Shown: positions 16,643 to 27,352, numbered from the stretch's first letter. The stretch is DNA of 64,000 nucleotides from Vulgatibacter incomptus (GCF_001263175.1 NZ_CP012332.1:3411501-3475500); one strand, 5' to 3'. The notes: generated by a model from the letters alone, not told the origin. Translations and numbers: made by a program.

Positions 16643-17524
16643 TCAGCTCGCGAGGAGGCCGAGATCGGTGAGGAAGCCGTAGCCCCAGCGATCCTCCTTC
16701 GGGACGGGATGCAGGACCCTCGGCGCGTAGGTGCCAACGACGGCGCCGACCATCGCGCCAACCAACACGTCGCTCATGTAGTGACGATCGGACGCGATCC
16801 GCAGGTAGCCCGTGAGGCCGGAGGCGATGCCCAGGAGGAAGACGAGAGGCGTGCGGACGCGGCGGCGCGTGGCGATCTGGGAGACCGCGAACGCGAAAGC
16901 CGCGGTCGTGCTCGTGTGGCCGGAGAAGAACGAGAAGTCGTCGTCGTCGGCCTGGTTCCGGAGCGCGTCCTTAGACGGGCGAGCCGCCGGTCCATCTGGC
17001 GCAGCGGTGAGCTCGTCCGGGATGTGATGCTCGATGCCCGCCGAAGGGTCCGCCAGCCCGGACGAAGCGTAGCGGGCGAAGGGACGCTGCCTGCGGATCA
17101 GGAGCTTGGTCGCCTGGCTCATCATGCCCGCGTAGACCATCGCCTCGTTGACCGCGAGGACGTCGGCCATCGGCCCCCCGCCGCCGCGGATCCCTGCGCT
17201 GAGCGCGAGGCCCGCCGCACCCATCGGCACGAGGAAGTTCGCGAGGAGGTTCGAGTAGAAGCGGGCGCGCATCGGATCCTTCCAGAGGAGGCGCTCCCTC
17301 GCCGTGCGGTCGAGGCGATTGACGCGCTCGACGCCGTGCTCGTCCCGCTCGCTCCAGAAGAGCGTCTTCGCCGGGATCTTCTTTCGGAAGACGTGCGAGC
17401 CGCTCCAGACCACCGCGCACGCCACGAGCGGGAGCCCGTGGCGGATCAGGTCGAACTCGAGGTGGCCCGGAGCGCCAGCGCGGAAGAACCACCAGCGCCT
17501 GGGCGCTTGTCGCGGAGACCACAC
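16643..17524 (-). CDS. PAP2-family phosphatase
   Basis: 293 aa with the three PAP2 acid-phosphatase motifs: KLLIRRQRP, FFSGHTS, and RIASDRHYMSD (R-x5-H-x3-D). Several hydrophobic stretches (LIRHGLPLVACAVVW, LVPMGAAGLALSAG, LVFLLGIASGLTGYL, VLVGAMVGAVVGTY) make it a membrane-bound lipid phosphatase. Substrate could be undecaprenyl pyrophosphate, phosphatidate or similar. The N-terminus is uncertain because the first ~20 residues are basic and without clear similarity; it may begin further inside. It lies near murJ but about 75 bp away. Confidence 0.82.
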   Translation of the reverse strand: MWSPRQAPRRWWFFRAGAPGHLEFDLIRHGLPLVACAVVWSGSHVFRKKIPAKTLFWSERDEHGVERVNRLDRTARERLLWKDPMRARFYSNLLANFLVPMGAAGLALSAGIRGGGGPMADVLAVNEAMVYAGMMSQATKLLIRRQRPFARYASSGLADPSAGIEHHIPDELTAAPDGPAARPSKDALRNQADDDDFSFFSGHTSTTAAFAFAVSQIATRRRVRTPLVFLLGIASGLTGYLRIASDRHYMSDVLVGAMVGAVVGTYAPRVLHPVPKEDRWGYGFLTDLGLLAS

Positions 17525-17598
17525 GGGGGAACGGTGGTCATCCCGCCGGACCGCTTCCAGCCCCCACGCCTACCCTTCCGGCGCCGGCCCTCCTATCG

Positions 17599-19233
<1,635 letters not shown>

Positions 19234-19342
19234 CGCGGAAGGTGCGGGAGCAGGATCACGCGGCGGAGAATGCCAAAACCGTGGGCCCGCCGCCATTCGT
19301 CACGAGCGAGCGGGGCCTCGCCCGCCAGAAGCCGGGACGGGA

Positions 19343-20860
19343 TCAGCGCGCGGCGGCACGCTCGGCCGTGCGCTCCTCGCCATCCTCGAGGAAGCGCCGC
19401 GGGACGTCGGCCTCGACAAAGACGCGGAAGACCTCGGCGTCGAGCTTTCCGGACCGTACGTCCGCCGAGAGGATCTCCAGGGCGTCGTCGTGGGAGACGG
19501 AGCGCTTGTACGGTCGATCGCTCACCGTGAGCGCGTCGTAGATGTCGGCGATCGCCATCATCCGGGCCTCGAGGCCGATCTCCTGGCCGGCCTTGCCCAG
19601 CGGGTAGCCCGTGCCGTCCAGCTTCTCGTGGTGCCCGCAGGCGATCTCGGGGATGCGCCGCAGCGAGCGCGTCCAGGGGATCTGCTTCAGGAAGCGATAG
19701 GTATGGCTGACGTGGCTCTCGATCTCGAGGCGCTCGGCGGGCGAGAGCGAGCCCTTCGGGATCGAGAGGAGCTCGACCTCCTGCGCAGAGAGCAGCGTCT
19801 GCGGGAGGCCGTCGGGTCCGAGGAAGCTCAGGGCCGCGAGCTGCGCGAGAGGGGCGGAGATCCCGGCAGGGAGGACGGTCGGCCGGTTGCAGCGACGCAC
19901 CAGCTCCCGGGCCGCTTCGAGCTCCCGCAGCTTCGCCGAGAGGATCGCCTCCTCGTCCATGAGCACGGGATCGAGCCGCTCCCCCGCCGCGAGGCGATCC
20001 CGCTGCCGCCGCAGGGACTCGGCCTCGAAGCTCTTGCGGGCGTAGTCGAAGCGGTGTTCCACGAGCGTGAGCTCGTGGGGATGGAACTTGTTGGCCTTCA
20101 TCAGCACGTGCTCGCGCACGCCGACCTTGCCGAAGTCGTGGAGCAGCGCCGCGTAGCGGAGCTCCATCCGCTGATCCGGCGAGAACACGATGCCGGCGAA
20201 GGGGCCGCGCCCGTCGCGCTCAACCGCGTCGGCGAGGGCGAGGGTGAGACGTGCGACCCGCTCCGAGTGGCCCGCCGTGGTGGAATCCCGCGACTCGATC
20301 GCGACCACGGAGGCCTTCACGAAGCCCTCGAAGAGCTGATGGATCTCCTCGTGGAGGAGCGCGTTCTCCACCGCCGAGGCCGCCTGGCCGCCCAGCGCGA
20401 GGAGCAGCTCCTCGTCCTCGTCCGAGAAGGGGACGCCGCCCGCCTTGTTCAGCGCCTGGATGACGCCCGCGACGTCACCATCGGTGTTGAACATGGGCAC
20501 ACAGAGCAGCGAGGTCGTGCGGTAGCCCGTGGAGAGATCCACGGCGCGGTTGAAGCGCGAATCGGCGTAGGCGTCGGGGAGGTTGATCGGGCGACGGGTC
20601 CGCGCGGTGGCACCTGCGATGCCCACGCCCAGCGGGACCCGGATCCGGGGCGACGGGCCCATGCCCTGGGCGACCTTGGAGTAGAGGACCTTCTCCTCGC
20701 GATCCACGAGGAAGAGCGAGCAGCGATCGGCGTCCACCACCCTGCCGGCCTCGCGCACGATCATCCGTAGGAGCGCATCGAGGTCGCGCTGGGCGACCAT
20801 CGCCTTCGCGACGTCGAGGATCGACGTCAGCTTGTCGATGCGGCGCTGGGGTCCGTCCAC
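19343..20860 (-). CDS. GAF-HD-GYP cyclic-di-GMP phosphodiesterase
   Basis: 505 aa, soluble. Residues about 15-170 form a GAF domain (LRMIVREAGRVVDADRCSLFLVD, TSLLCVPMFNTDGDVAGVIQALNK). An HD-GYP domain follows: AGHSERVARLTLALA, the HD dyad in LLHDFGKVGV, then HHEKLDGTGYP and MMAIADIYDALTVSDRPYKR. The full metal-ligand and GYP signature argues for active c-di-GMP (or cGAMP) hydrolysis. A ~110 residue insert between the HD and HHE motifs, rich in charged helix, is longer than in minimal HD-GYP proteins. It is divergent from the propeller lipoprotein at 21013. Confidence 0.93.
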   Translation of the reverse strand: MDGPQRRIDKLTSILDVAKAMVAQRDLDALLRMIVREAGRVVDADRCSLFLVDREEKVLYSKVAQGMGPSPRIRVPLGVGIAGATARTRRPINLPDAYADSRFNRAVDLSTGYRTTSLLCVPMFNTDGDVAGVIQALNKAGGVPFSDEDEELLLALGGQAASAVENALLHEEIHQLFEGFVKASVVAIESRDSTTAGHSERVARLTLALADAVERDGRGPFAGIVFSPDQRMELRYAALLHDFGKVGVREHVLMKANKFHPHELTLVEHRFDYARKSFEAESLRRQRDRLAAGERLDPVLMDEEAILSAKLRELEAARELVRRCNRPTVLPAGISAPLAQLAALSFLGPDGLPQTLLSAQEVELLSIPKGSLSPAERLEIESHVSHTYRFLKQIPWTRSLRRIPEIACGHHEKLDGTGYPLGKAGQEIGLEARMMAIADIYDALTVSDRPYKRSVSHDDALEILSADVRSGKLDAEVFRVFVEADVPRRFLEDGEERTAERAAAR

Positions 20861-21012
20861 TCGGGGGCCTTCCTTCGGGTTCTCCCGTGCGATTCATACC
20901 ACGCCCGATCCTCGCGGCGCGAACGGGTCCGGTTGCAGCCGATGGGCGTCACACCAGGTTTCTGCGATCCATTGATTTGACCACAAATGATCTTTATGGA
21001 AGCCTGTCTTCC

Positions 21013-22392
21013 ATGAGCCATTTCATTCCTGCGAAAGCACCATTGCGATCCCTCTTCTTCTTGATCTCCATCCTTGCGCTGGCCTCCTGCAGCAGCAGCG
21101 ATTCGAAGACCGGCGACGACGGCGCGGCGGGCCACGGTGGCCACGGCGGCACGGCTGGCTCCGGCGGTGACGACGGCACGGCCGGCTCCGGCGGCGACGA
21201 CGGCACGGCTGGCTCCGGCGGCGAAGACGGCACGGGCGGCACCGGCGGCGACGACGGCACTGGAGGCACCGGCGGCGACGACGGTGAGGCCGGTTCCGGC
21301 GGCGAGGAGCACGGCTGCCGCGAGCCCGGCCCCGCCGATCGCGAGCGCATCGTGGTCGTCGGCGTCAAGGGCTCCCCGGTCATCGAGGGTTCATTCGACC
21401 ACTACCAGGTCCTGCGCCTGACCGAGGACGGCGCCCTCGAGGCCACCGGCAAGATCTTCGAGATGGGCCAGCCCTCGGATGACCCCATCGTCTTCACGCC
21501 CGACGGCAAGCTCGGCTTCGCGCCCCAGTCCAACGGCACCGTCGGCGTCTTCCGCGTCGCGGATGACGGCGAGATCGAGGTCCTCGACCCGGCACTCGGC
21601 GCCGGCCGGTTCTACGCCGGCCAGCTCGTGATGTCGCCCGCCGGTGACCACCTCTTCGTCAACGACGTGAATTGGCCCGACAACGGCGGCGGCCTCTACC
21701 GCGTCGATATCGGCTGCGACGATTCCCTGACCATCGCCGGCCGGATCATCGCAAGCAAGTCGGCGCGCGGTCTCGTTCTCCTCCCCGGCGACGAGGCGAT
21801 CTTCGGAGCCCGCGAGGTGGACGGCTTCGAGCCCCACGACATCTTCCGCGTCTCCCTCGCCGACCCGGCTGCGACGATCGCGGGCCTCGACCTCTTCCCC
21901 TACTCGCCGGACGACTGGTCCTTCGCCTGGATCTCGTCGATGGGCCTGATGCCCGACGGCAAGCACCTGCTGGTCGGCGACAACAACGAGTACACCGAGC
22001 TCCCGAACAGCGTCGCGATCGTCGAGGTCGGCGAGACGACCCTCGAGCACAAGGGCGCCATCGAGATCGAGGATCCCTACTCGATGGCCACCTCGCCGTT
22101 CGGTGACGCGGCGATTGTCGTCTCCGGCTACGGCGACAACGTCTTCGTCCTCGACTACGACGCGACGGCCGACGTGCCGTTCGCGCTTCGTGGCGCGGTC
22201 GAGTACGTGGGCGGGCGGCCCCAGGTCCCCGGCAAGCTCGCCATGGTCGCGCGCGGCTCCCAGCAGGGTCGGGTGCTGATCCCCGACGTTCGCGGCCTCT
22301 TCCAGGTCAAGTTCGGCGAGAGCGCCACCGTGACGGACCTCGGGCTTTTCCGGCTCGAGCGCATCCCGTCCAACGTGGGCGTGCAGCCGTAA
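21013..22392 (+). CDS. Gly/Asp-rich secreted lipoprotein with beta-propeller
   Basis: 459 aa. The lipobox LALASC ends a clear signal peptide. Residues about 28-100 are a repeat linker of GGDDGTAGSG-type units rich in Gly and Asp. The rest resembles lactonase/LVIVD-type propellers: repeated strands such as IVVVGVKGS, VFTPDGKLGFAPQ, VMSPAGDHLFVNDV, LMPDGKHLLVGDNNEY. It is likely an exported binding or enzyme-like protein of unknown substrate. The ATG at 21013 is preferred because it directly precedes the signal peptide. A strong terminator follows at 22444-22477. Confidence 0.82.
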   Translation: MSHFIPAKAPLRSLFFLISILALASCSSSDSKTGDDGAAGHGGHGGTAGSGGDDGTAGSGGDDGTAGSGGEDGTGGTGGDDGTGGTGGDDGEAGSGGEEHGCREPGPADRERIVVVGVKGSPVIEGSFDHYQVLRLTEDGALEATGKIFEMGQPSDDPIVFTPDGKLGFAPQSNGTVGVFRVADDGEIEVLDPALGAGRFYAGQLVMSPAGDHLFVNDVNWPDNGGGLYRVDIGCDDSLTIAGRIIASKSARGLVLLPGDEAIFGAREVDGFEPHDIFRVSLADPAATIAGLDLFPYSPDDWSFAWISSMGLMPDGKHLLVGDNNEYTELPNSVAIVEVGETTLEHKGAIEIEDPYSMATSPFGDAAIVVSGYGDNVFVLDYDATADVPFALRGAVEYVGGRPQVPGKLAMVARGSQQGRVLIPDVRGLFQVKFGESATVTDLGLFRLERIPSNVGVQP

Positions 22393-22443
22393 CGGCTCCG
22401 TGATCAGCGGAGCCAGGCTCTGGCTCCGCGACCACTCCCTTTT

Positions 22444-22477
22444 CCCCCGCTTGGGCTCGTCCCACGCGGGGGTTTTT
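22444..22477 (+). terminator. Rho-independent terminator
   Basis: CCCCCGC and GCGGGGG arms with a 15-base loop are followed by TTTTT. It ends the lipoprotein transcript just before the convergent histidine kinase gene. Confidence 0.8.
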
Positions 22478-22481
22478 CGTT

Positions 22482-23870
22482 TCAGGCGACCGCGAGCGGG
22501 ATCCGGATCGAGAAGATCGTGCCGACCTGCGCACCGCTCTGCGCCTCGAGCGTCCCGCCGTGGGCTTCGACGATCCGGCGCGCCAGAGTGAGACCGAGGC
22601 CGAGGCCGCCGGTCTTCCGGGTCCGGCTGCGGTCGGTGCGGAAGAAGGGCGAGAAGATCCACGGCAGGTCGAATCCGTCGATCCCGATCCCGCGATCCTG
22701 CACGGTGAGCTCGAGGAAGCTCCCTTCCCCCCGCAGCTCGACGATCACCTCGTCGTCCGAGTACTTGCGCGCGTTGTCGACGAGGTTGTCGAGCGCGCGG
22801 CGCAGGAGCATGGGATCGGCCGCGATCGCCGCAGGGATCCCTTCGCCGATTCGAACCTCCAGCGTCCGCTCCGGATACGCCGCGCGGAAACGCTTCGCGG
22901 AGAGCTCCACCAGCTCGCGCGGATCGATCGTCTCCGGCCGCAAGGGCGGCGCGCCGCTGGTGCCGAGGTCCATCCGGGCCACCAGGAGCACGTCCTCGAT
23001 CAGGCGGTCGAGCTCGACGAGATCGGAGCCGATCTCCTCCAGGTAGCGGCGCGCCTCGGGCAGATCGCCCTCCTGCGCGAGCTCGAGCGCCACCCGGATC
23101 CGCGCGAGCGGCGTGCGCAGCTCGTGAGACACGTTGGCGAGGAGCTCCTTCTCGCTGCGCACCAGGATCTCGAGCCTCTCCGCCATCTCGTCGAGGGCGA
23201 CCGCGAGGATGCCGACCTCGTCCTCGCGACGCAGGCCGCTGCGCACGTCGAGGTGGCCCTGCCCGAGCTGCTCGGCGGTGGCGGTGAGCCGCTCCAGCGG
23301 CGCCGCGATCGAGCGGGCGAAGGGGAAGGACACCAGCGCGAGCACCACGAGGATCGCCCCGAGGATCGCGGCGGGGCGCTCGAGGGGGACATCGGGTCTG
23401 GGGAGCCTCGCGACCAGGTAGGCGCTCGACCCGGGGATGGCTGCGGCGAGGACCGGCATCGGCGGCTCGTCGTCCTCCACGCGGATCGCGCCCTTCGCGA
23501 GGCTCAGGACCTGGCTCGCGCTCAAGGGTTCGATCGCTGGCTCCTCGGTGGTGCCCAGCCGGGTGCCGTCGTCGTCGTAGACCGAGAGCTCCATGCGGAG
23601 GCTCTCGCCGGCGCGGAGGAGCTCCCGCCGGAGCAGGTCGGGATCGTTCAGGGAGGGCCCGAGGCCCTCGGCCACGTAGGCCGTGAGCCGGCGCGGAAGA
23701 TCGCGCCGAGGGCCCTCCCGCCCCATCGCCGAGCCCACCAGGGCCGTGGCCAGGCCAGCCGAGATCAGCAGGAACGAGCCGAAGAGGTAGACCCGCCAGA
23801 AGAGGCGCCGCCGGGGCGCGGCGCCGGTACGTTCGCCGTGCCCGCCCGAAGCGTTAGCTGGGACGCTCAC
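22482..23870 (-). CDS. Two-component sensor histidine kinase (CpxA/EnvZ type)
   Basis: 462 aa. Membrane segments lie at about 23-48 and 168-190, flanking a ~115 residue periplasmic sensor region. A HAMP domain (about 190-242) is followed by the phospho-acceptor His 249 in NVSHELRTPLARIRV. The ATPase domain has N-box DNLVDNARKY, G1 DRGIGID and G2 GGLGLGLTLARRI. It starts within the stop of the response regulator (ATGA overlap at 23867-23870), so the two are coupled. Gene order with the Spy-like protein upstream parallels cpxP-cpxR-cpxA. Confidence 0.95.
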   Translation of the reverse strand: MSVPANASGGHGERTGAAPRRRLFWRVYLFGSFLLISAGLATALVGSAMGREGPRRDLPRRLTAYVAEGLGPSLNDPDLLRRELLRAGESLRMELSVYDDDGTRLGTTEEPAIEPLSASQVLSLAKGAIRVEDDEPPMPVLAAAIPGSSAYLVARLPRPDVPLERPAAILGAILVVLALVSFPFARSIAAPLERLTATAEQLGQGHLDVRSGLRREDEVGILAVALDEMAERLEILVRSEKELLANVSHELRTPLARIRVALELAQEGDLPEARRYLEEIGSDLVELDRLIEDVLLVARMDLGTSGAPPLRPETIDPRELVELSAKRFRAAYPERTLEVRIGEGIPAAIAADPMLLRRALDNLVDNARKYSDDEVIVELRGEGSFLELTVQDRGIGIDGFDLPWIFSPFFRTDRSRTRKTGGLGLGLTLARRIVEAHGGTLEAQSGAQVGTIFSIRIPLAVA

Positions 23871-24598
23871 GGCGCGTCCTCGGAAGCCGCGAGCACGTAG
23901 CCGACGCCTCGCACGGTCTTCAGCCAGCGCGGGCTGCGGGCGTCGTCGCCGAGCTTGTGGCGCAGCCGCGACACGTGCACGTCGATCGAGCGATCGAAGG
24001 CCTCCTCGGCGCTGCCCTTGGCCAGGTCGAGGAGCTGCTCACGGGAGAGCACCCTGCCCGCCCGCTCGGCGAGGGCGTGGAGCAGCGTGAACTCGTACGA
24101 GGTGAGCTCGAGGTCGGCGCCGCGGAGGCGGGCGCTCCTGGCGGCGGGATCGAGGCGAAGCGAGCCGACCTCCACCACGCGCAGCGCAGGGCCCGCCTGT
24201 CCCCTCGCTCGGCGGACGAGGGCCCGGATCCGGGCGAGGAGCTCCCGTGGCGAGAAGGGCTTGGCGAGGTAGTCGTCGGCGCCCAGCTCGAGGCCGATGA
24301 TCCGATCGGCCTCCTCGCCACGGGCGGTGAGGAAGATCACCGGCACGTCGGAGCGAGACCGGAGCTCCCTGCAGATCTCCAATCCGTCCCGGCCCGGGAG
24401 CATCAGGTCGAGGAGGATCACGTCGTAGCGGCGAGCGAGCGCTTCGCGCAGGCCCTTCTCGCCGTCGGCGAGCCACGAGACGACGATCCCGTGGCCGCCG
24501 AGGTAGCCGGAGAGGAGGCGCGCGAGCTTCTCGTCGTCCTCCACGAGGAGGGCGGTGACGGCGGGCTCGGCGCCGACTGGGAGGGCCTTGTCCATCAT
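23867..24598 (-). CDS. OmpR-family response regulator
   Basis: 243 aa. The receiver domain has acidic pocket VEDDEK, phospho-acceptor Asp 64 in ILLDLMLPGRDGL, T in VIFLTARG, and K in YLAKPF. The winged-helix DNA-binding domain (LTSYEFTLLHALAERAGRVLSREQLL, RSIDVHVSRLRHKLG, IKTVRGVGYV-like end) identifies the OmpR/PhoB class. It is co-transcribed with the kinase and lies just downstream of the Spy-like gene. The MMDK start offers two adjacent ATG codons. Confidence 0.96.
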   Translation of the reverse strand: MMDKALPVGAEPAVTALLVEDDEKLARLLSGYLGGHGIVVSWLADGEKGLREALARRYDVILLDLMLPGRDGLEICRELRSRSDVPVIFLTARGEEADRIIGLELGADDYLAKPFSPRELLARIRALVRRARGQAGPALRVVEVGSLRLDPAARSARLRGADLELTSYEFTLLHALAERAGRVLSREQLLDLAKGSAEEAFDRSIDVHVSRLRHKLGDDARSPRWLKTVRGVGYVLAASEDAP

Positions 24599-24625
24599 GC
24601 GAAGGCTCCAACAAACTCCGAGGCG

Positions 24626-25099
24626 CTACTCCTTCGCTCCACCGTGCCGGAAGTGGCCGCGGCCGCCGCGCTCGAAGCGCTCCTCGAGCAGCTGGCCGAC
24701 CTGGGCCCGCTGCGCCGGGGTGAGGATCCCGTGGACCTCGATCATCGCGTCGGCCATCCGGTTGGCGAAGACCCTGCGGGCCTCGGCCTTCTGGTCGATC
24801 TTCGCATGGATCGCCGCGGCATCGGGGCTCTCCTCGCTCCAGACGGAGAGGAGCTCGCGGGGGCCGCCATCCCGCTCAGGACGCTCGCTCCAGAGGCGCT
24901 CGGCGATCCCGTTGATCCGGGATCGTTGCTCGGGCGTCGCCTCGACCTTGGTGAGGATCTTGTCCAGCCGCGCAAAGATCTTGGCGTGGGCCTTCTCGGG
25001 ATCCATGGGCCCGTGGTGGGCGGCCTTGAAGCCCGAGAGGGCGAGGAACGCCGCGAGGCCGAGGCCGGCGGCGATGAGGCTCTTCCTGGTTCTCGTCAT
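24626..25099 (-). CDS. Spy/CpxP-like periplasmic protein
   Basis: 157 aa. A signal peptide or N-terminal anchor (LIAAGLGLAAFLALSGF) is followed by a wholly helical, charged domain with KILTKVEATPEQRSRI and, near the end, the LTxxQ motif (GILTPAQRAQV). It ends in a His/Gly tail (RGGRGHFRHGG). LTxxQ proteins such as Spy and CpxP are periplasmic chaperones or inhibitors of the Cpx sensor. Its position directly before a response regulator and kinase supports such a role. The ATG at 25099 has GGAGAACGAA upstream and is preferred over 25126. Its His-rich ends could bind metal. Confidence 0.8.
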   Translation of the reverse strand: MTRTRKSLIAAGLGLAAFLALSGFKAAHHGPMDPEKAHAKIFARLDKILTKVEATPEQRSRINGIAERLWSERPERDGGPRELLSVWSEESPDAAAIHAKIDQKAEARRVFANRMADAMIEVHGILTPAQRAQVGQLLEERFERGGRGHFRHGGAKE

Positions 25100-25205
25100 T
25101 TCGTTCTCCGTCAGGCCCCGGTCCATCCGAGGCGACAGGATGAACGATGCCGGCGCGAGGTTGCGACCGGTTGTGGGTCCCGTGAAGAACTGTGAAGACG
25201 AGGGC

Positions 25206-26390
25206 TCAGCGCGCCGCGGCGGCGCGATCGAGGGCCCCTGCGAGATCGGCCCAGAGATCCTCCGGATCCTCGAGGCCCACGGAGAGGCGCACCAGGGAGT
25301 CGGTGATCCCCGCCGCCAGCTTGGCCTCGGGGGCCACCACGCGGTGGGTCATCGAGGCGGGATGCTGGATCAGGGTGTCCACCGATCCGAGGCTCACCGC
25401 CGGGGTCGCGAGCTTCACGCTGCGAAGGAGCTCGCACGCCGCGGGGTAGCCGCCCTTCATCTCGAACGAGAGCAGCGAGCCCGGTCCCTTCATCTGGCGG
25501 CCGACGAGACCCTCGGGATCGCAGCCGGGGAGCTCCGGGTAGAAGACCTTCTCGATCGCGGGGTGCTCGGCGAGCCGCTTCGCGAGGATCCTCGCGACCT
25601 CCTGGGCGGCGCGGACGCGGATCGGCAGGGTCGAGAGGCCGCGGTGGAGCAGATAGCCGCCGAGCGGATGGAGCAGCGCGCCCGTGACCACCCGCATCTG
25701 GCGGAGGAGGGTCGCCCACTCCCCGTTGGTGGCGATGACACCGGCGATCACGTCGCCGTGGCCGCCGAGGAACTTGGTGGCGCTGTGGAGCACGAGGGTC
25801 GCGCCGTGGGCGATCGGCCGCAGCAGCACCGGCGTCGCGAAGGTGGCGTCGACGGCGACGGGGATTCCCTTCGCCTGCTTCACCACCGCCTCGACGTCGA
25901 GGAGCTTCAGCGTGGGGTTCGCCGGGGTCTCCACGTAGATGAGCGAAGTGTCCGGCCGGATGTGGGACGAGATCTCGTCGGGCGCGCTCCAGCTCACCTC
26001 CATGCCCAGGAGCCCGCTCGCGATCAGGTGGTCCGCGCTCCCGTACATGGGCCGCACCGCCACCATGTGGCCGCCCCGCTGCTTCGCCGCCATCAGGAGC
26101 GCCGTGAGCGCCGCCATGCCGGAGCCGAAGGCGACCGACTCCTCGGCGCCCTCCAGGCGGGCGAGGGCCGACTCGAAGCGGGCCACGGTCGGGTTGTGGA
26201 GGCGCGCGTAGACCGAGCCACCGTCGCCGGGCTTCGCGCCCATCGCCATCGAGCCCAGGCTCTCCCCGCCCTGCTCGGGGTCGCTCATCGGGTTGGTCGT
26301 CGAGAGGTCGAGCGGCAGGGCGTGGACGCCGAGCTCGGGGAGATCCTCACGGCCGGCGTGGATGGCGAGGGTGTCGAAAGAATGGCGCAT
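25206..26390 (-). CDS. Cys/Met-metabolism PLP enzyme (cystathionine/methionine gamma-lyase type)
   Basis: 394 aa of the trans-sulfuration family. It has SVYARLHNPTVARFESALARLEG, FGSGMAALTALLMA, YVETPANPTLKLLD, and the PLP-binding Lys in HSATKFLGGHGDV. True methionine gamma-lyases have a Cys after the PLP-contacting Tyr-Gly; here the segment is MYGSADH, with Ser. This leaves cystathionine gamma-lyase, methionine gamma-lyase or a synthase all possible. It is divergent from an Lrp-type regulator, the arrangement of Pseudomonas mdeA/mdeR. The cytosolic reaction releases 2-oxo acid, ammonia and a thiol if it is a gamma-lyase. Confidence 0.88.
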   Translation of the reverse strand: MRHSFDTLAIHAGREDLPELGVHALPLDLSTTNPMSDPEQGGESLGSMAMGAKPGDGGSVYARLHNPTVARFESALARLEGAEESVAFGSGMAALTALLMAAKQRGGHMVAVRPMYGSADHLIASGLLGMEVSWSAPDEISSHIRPDTSLIYVETPANPTLKLLDVEAVVKQAKGIPVAVDATFATPVLLRPIAHGATLVLHSATKFLGGHGDVIAGVIATNGEWATLLRQMRVVTGALLHPLGGYLLHRGLSTLPIRVRAAQEVARILAKRLAEHPAIEKVFYPELPGCDPEGLVGRQMKGPGSLLSFEMKGGYPAACELLRSVKLATPAVSLGSVDTLIQHPASMTHRVVAPEAKLAAGITDSLVRLSVGLEDPEDLWADLAGALDRAAAAR

Positions 26391-26417
26391 GGACGAACCT
26401 CCTGCGAGGAACCAGGT

Positions 26418-26429
26418 GAATCTTGATTC
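26418..26429. promoter_or_regulatory. Palindrome, candidate Lrp operator
   Basis: GAATC-TT-GATTC lies in the 94-bp region between the divergent PLP enzyme and Lrp-family genes. Lrp-type regulators commonly bind AT-richer imperfect palindromes in such positions. No experimental support. Confidence 0.45.
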
Positions 26430-26484
26430 TTCGGTTTGCGAAGCTGGAGTTCCAACGAATAGAATTCGGCCGGAGGCTGGACGA

Positions 26485-26961
26485 ATGGAGCTCGACCGAA
26501 TCGACTGCGATATCGTGGAGACCCTGCAGAAGAATGGTCGGCTCTCAAACAAAGAGCTGGCCGCCGCCGTGGGGCTCGCCCCCTCGAGCTGCCTGTCGCG
26601 GGTCCGCCGGCTCCTCGACGAGGGCGTACTCCAGGGCTTCCGGGCGGAGGTCGAGCCGAGGGCCCTGGGCATCGGCTTGCAGGCGCTGATCTCGGTGCGC
26701 CTGCGGCAGCACACCCGAAACGTGGTGGACGCCTTCCGCTCCCACGTCCTCTCGCTGCCCGAGGTCACGGCCGTCTACCACGTGGCGGGCGCCGACGACT
26801 TCCTCGTCCACGTAGCGATCCGCGACGCGGACCACCTGCGCGACCTGGCCCTGGACTCGTTCACCACGAGAGCGGAGGTCTCTCACATCCAGACCTCGCT
26901 CGTCTTCGAGCACGCCCGCTCACCGAGCCTCCCCATCTATCTGCGACCGAAGGGCGGTTGA
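26485..26961 (+). CDS. Lrp/AsnC-family transcriptional regulator
   Basis: 158 aa. N-terminal helix-turn-helix: LDRIDCDIVETLQKNGRLSNKELAAAVGLAPSSCLSRVRRL. C-terminal RAM ligand-binding/oligomerisation domain: LQALISVRLRQH, LPEVTAVYHVAGADDFLVHVAIRD and IQTSLVFEH. It is divergently transcribed from the PLP enzyme at 25206-26390 and very probably controls it in response to an amino acid. The ATG at 26485 follows GGAGGCTGG at a usable distance and starts the domain. Confidence 0.93.
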   Translation: MELDRIDCDIVETLQKNGRLSNKELAAAVGLAPSSCLSRVRRLLDEGVLQGFRAEVEPRALGIGLQALISVRLRQHTRNVVDAFRSHVLSLPEVTAVYHVAGADDFLVHVAIRDADHLRDLALDSFTTRAEVSHIQTSLVFEHARSPSLPIYLRPKGG

Positions 26962-27016
26962 CCGCGCGGCCCAGCCGCCCCACCCATGTGGGGAGGAGGC
27001 GTCGAAGCGAACGAAC

Positions 27017-27352
27017 ATGGCCGCTCGAATCGTGAACATGATCCTCGGGGCCTGGCTGCTGATCTCGGCCTTCGCCTGGTACCACCCGCCGGGTCAGCGA
27101 CTGGTCACGGCGCTGGTGGGGATCGCGATCTTCGTGGTCGCCGGCCTGTCGGCCTTCGTGCCGAACCTGCGGCTCCTGAACACGGCGATCGCGCTCTGGC
27201 TCTTCATCTCGGCGTTCATCTTCCCGAGCGCCAACGAGTTCACGATCCTCCACAACGCCTGCATCGCGATCATCGTCTTCATCGTGGCGCTGGCCTACGG
27301 CCGGAAGACCGCCCGCTTCGGCCTGGAGCACCGGAGACGCCAGCCGGCCTAG
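27017..27352 (+). CDS. SPW-repeat small membrane protein
   Basis: 111 aa made of four hydrophobic helices. Two similar halves resemble the SPW repeat: ILGAWLLISAFAWYHP and ALWLFISAFIFPSANEF, each followed by a second helix (LVGIAIFVVAGLSAF, ACIAIIVFIVALAYG). Function unknown; probably an inner-membrane protein. Its 3' end overlaps the convergent acyltransferase gene by four bases. Confidence 0.8.
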   Translation: MAARIVNMILGAWLLISAFAWYHPPGQRLVTALVGIAIFVVAGLSAFVPNLRLLNTAIALWLFISAFIFPSANEFTILHNACIAIIVFIVALAYGRKTARFGLEHRRRQPA

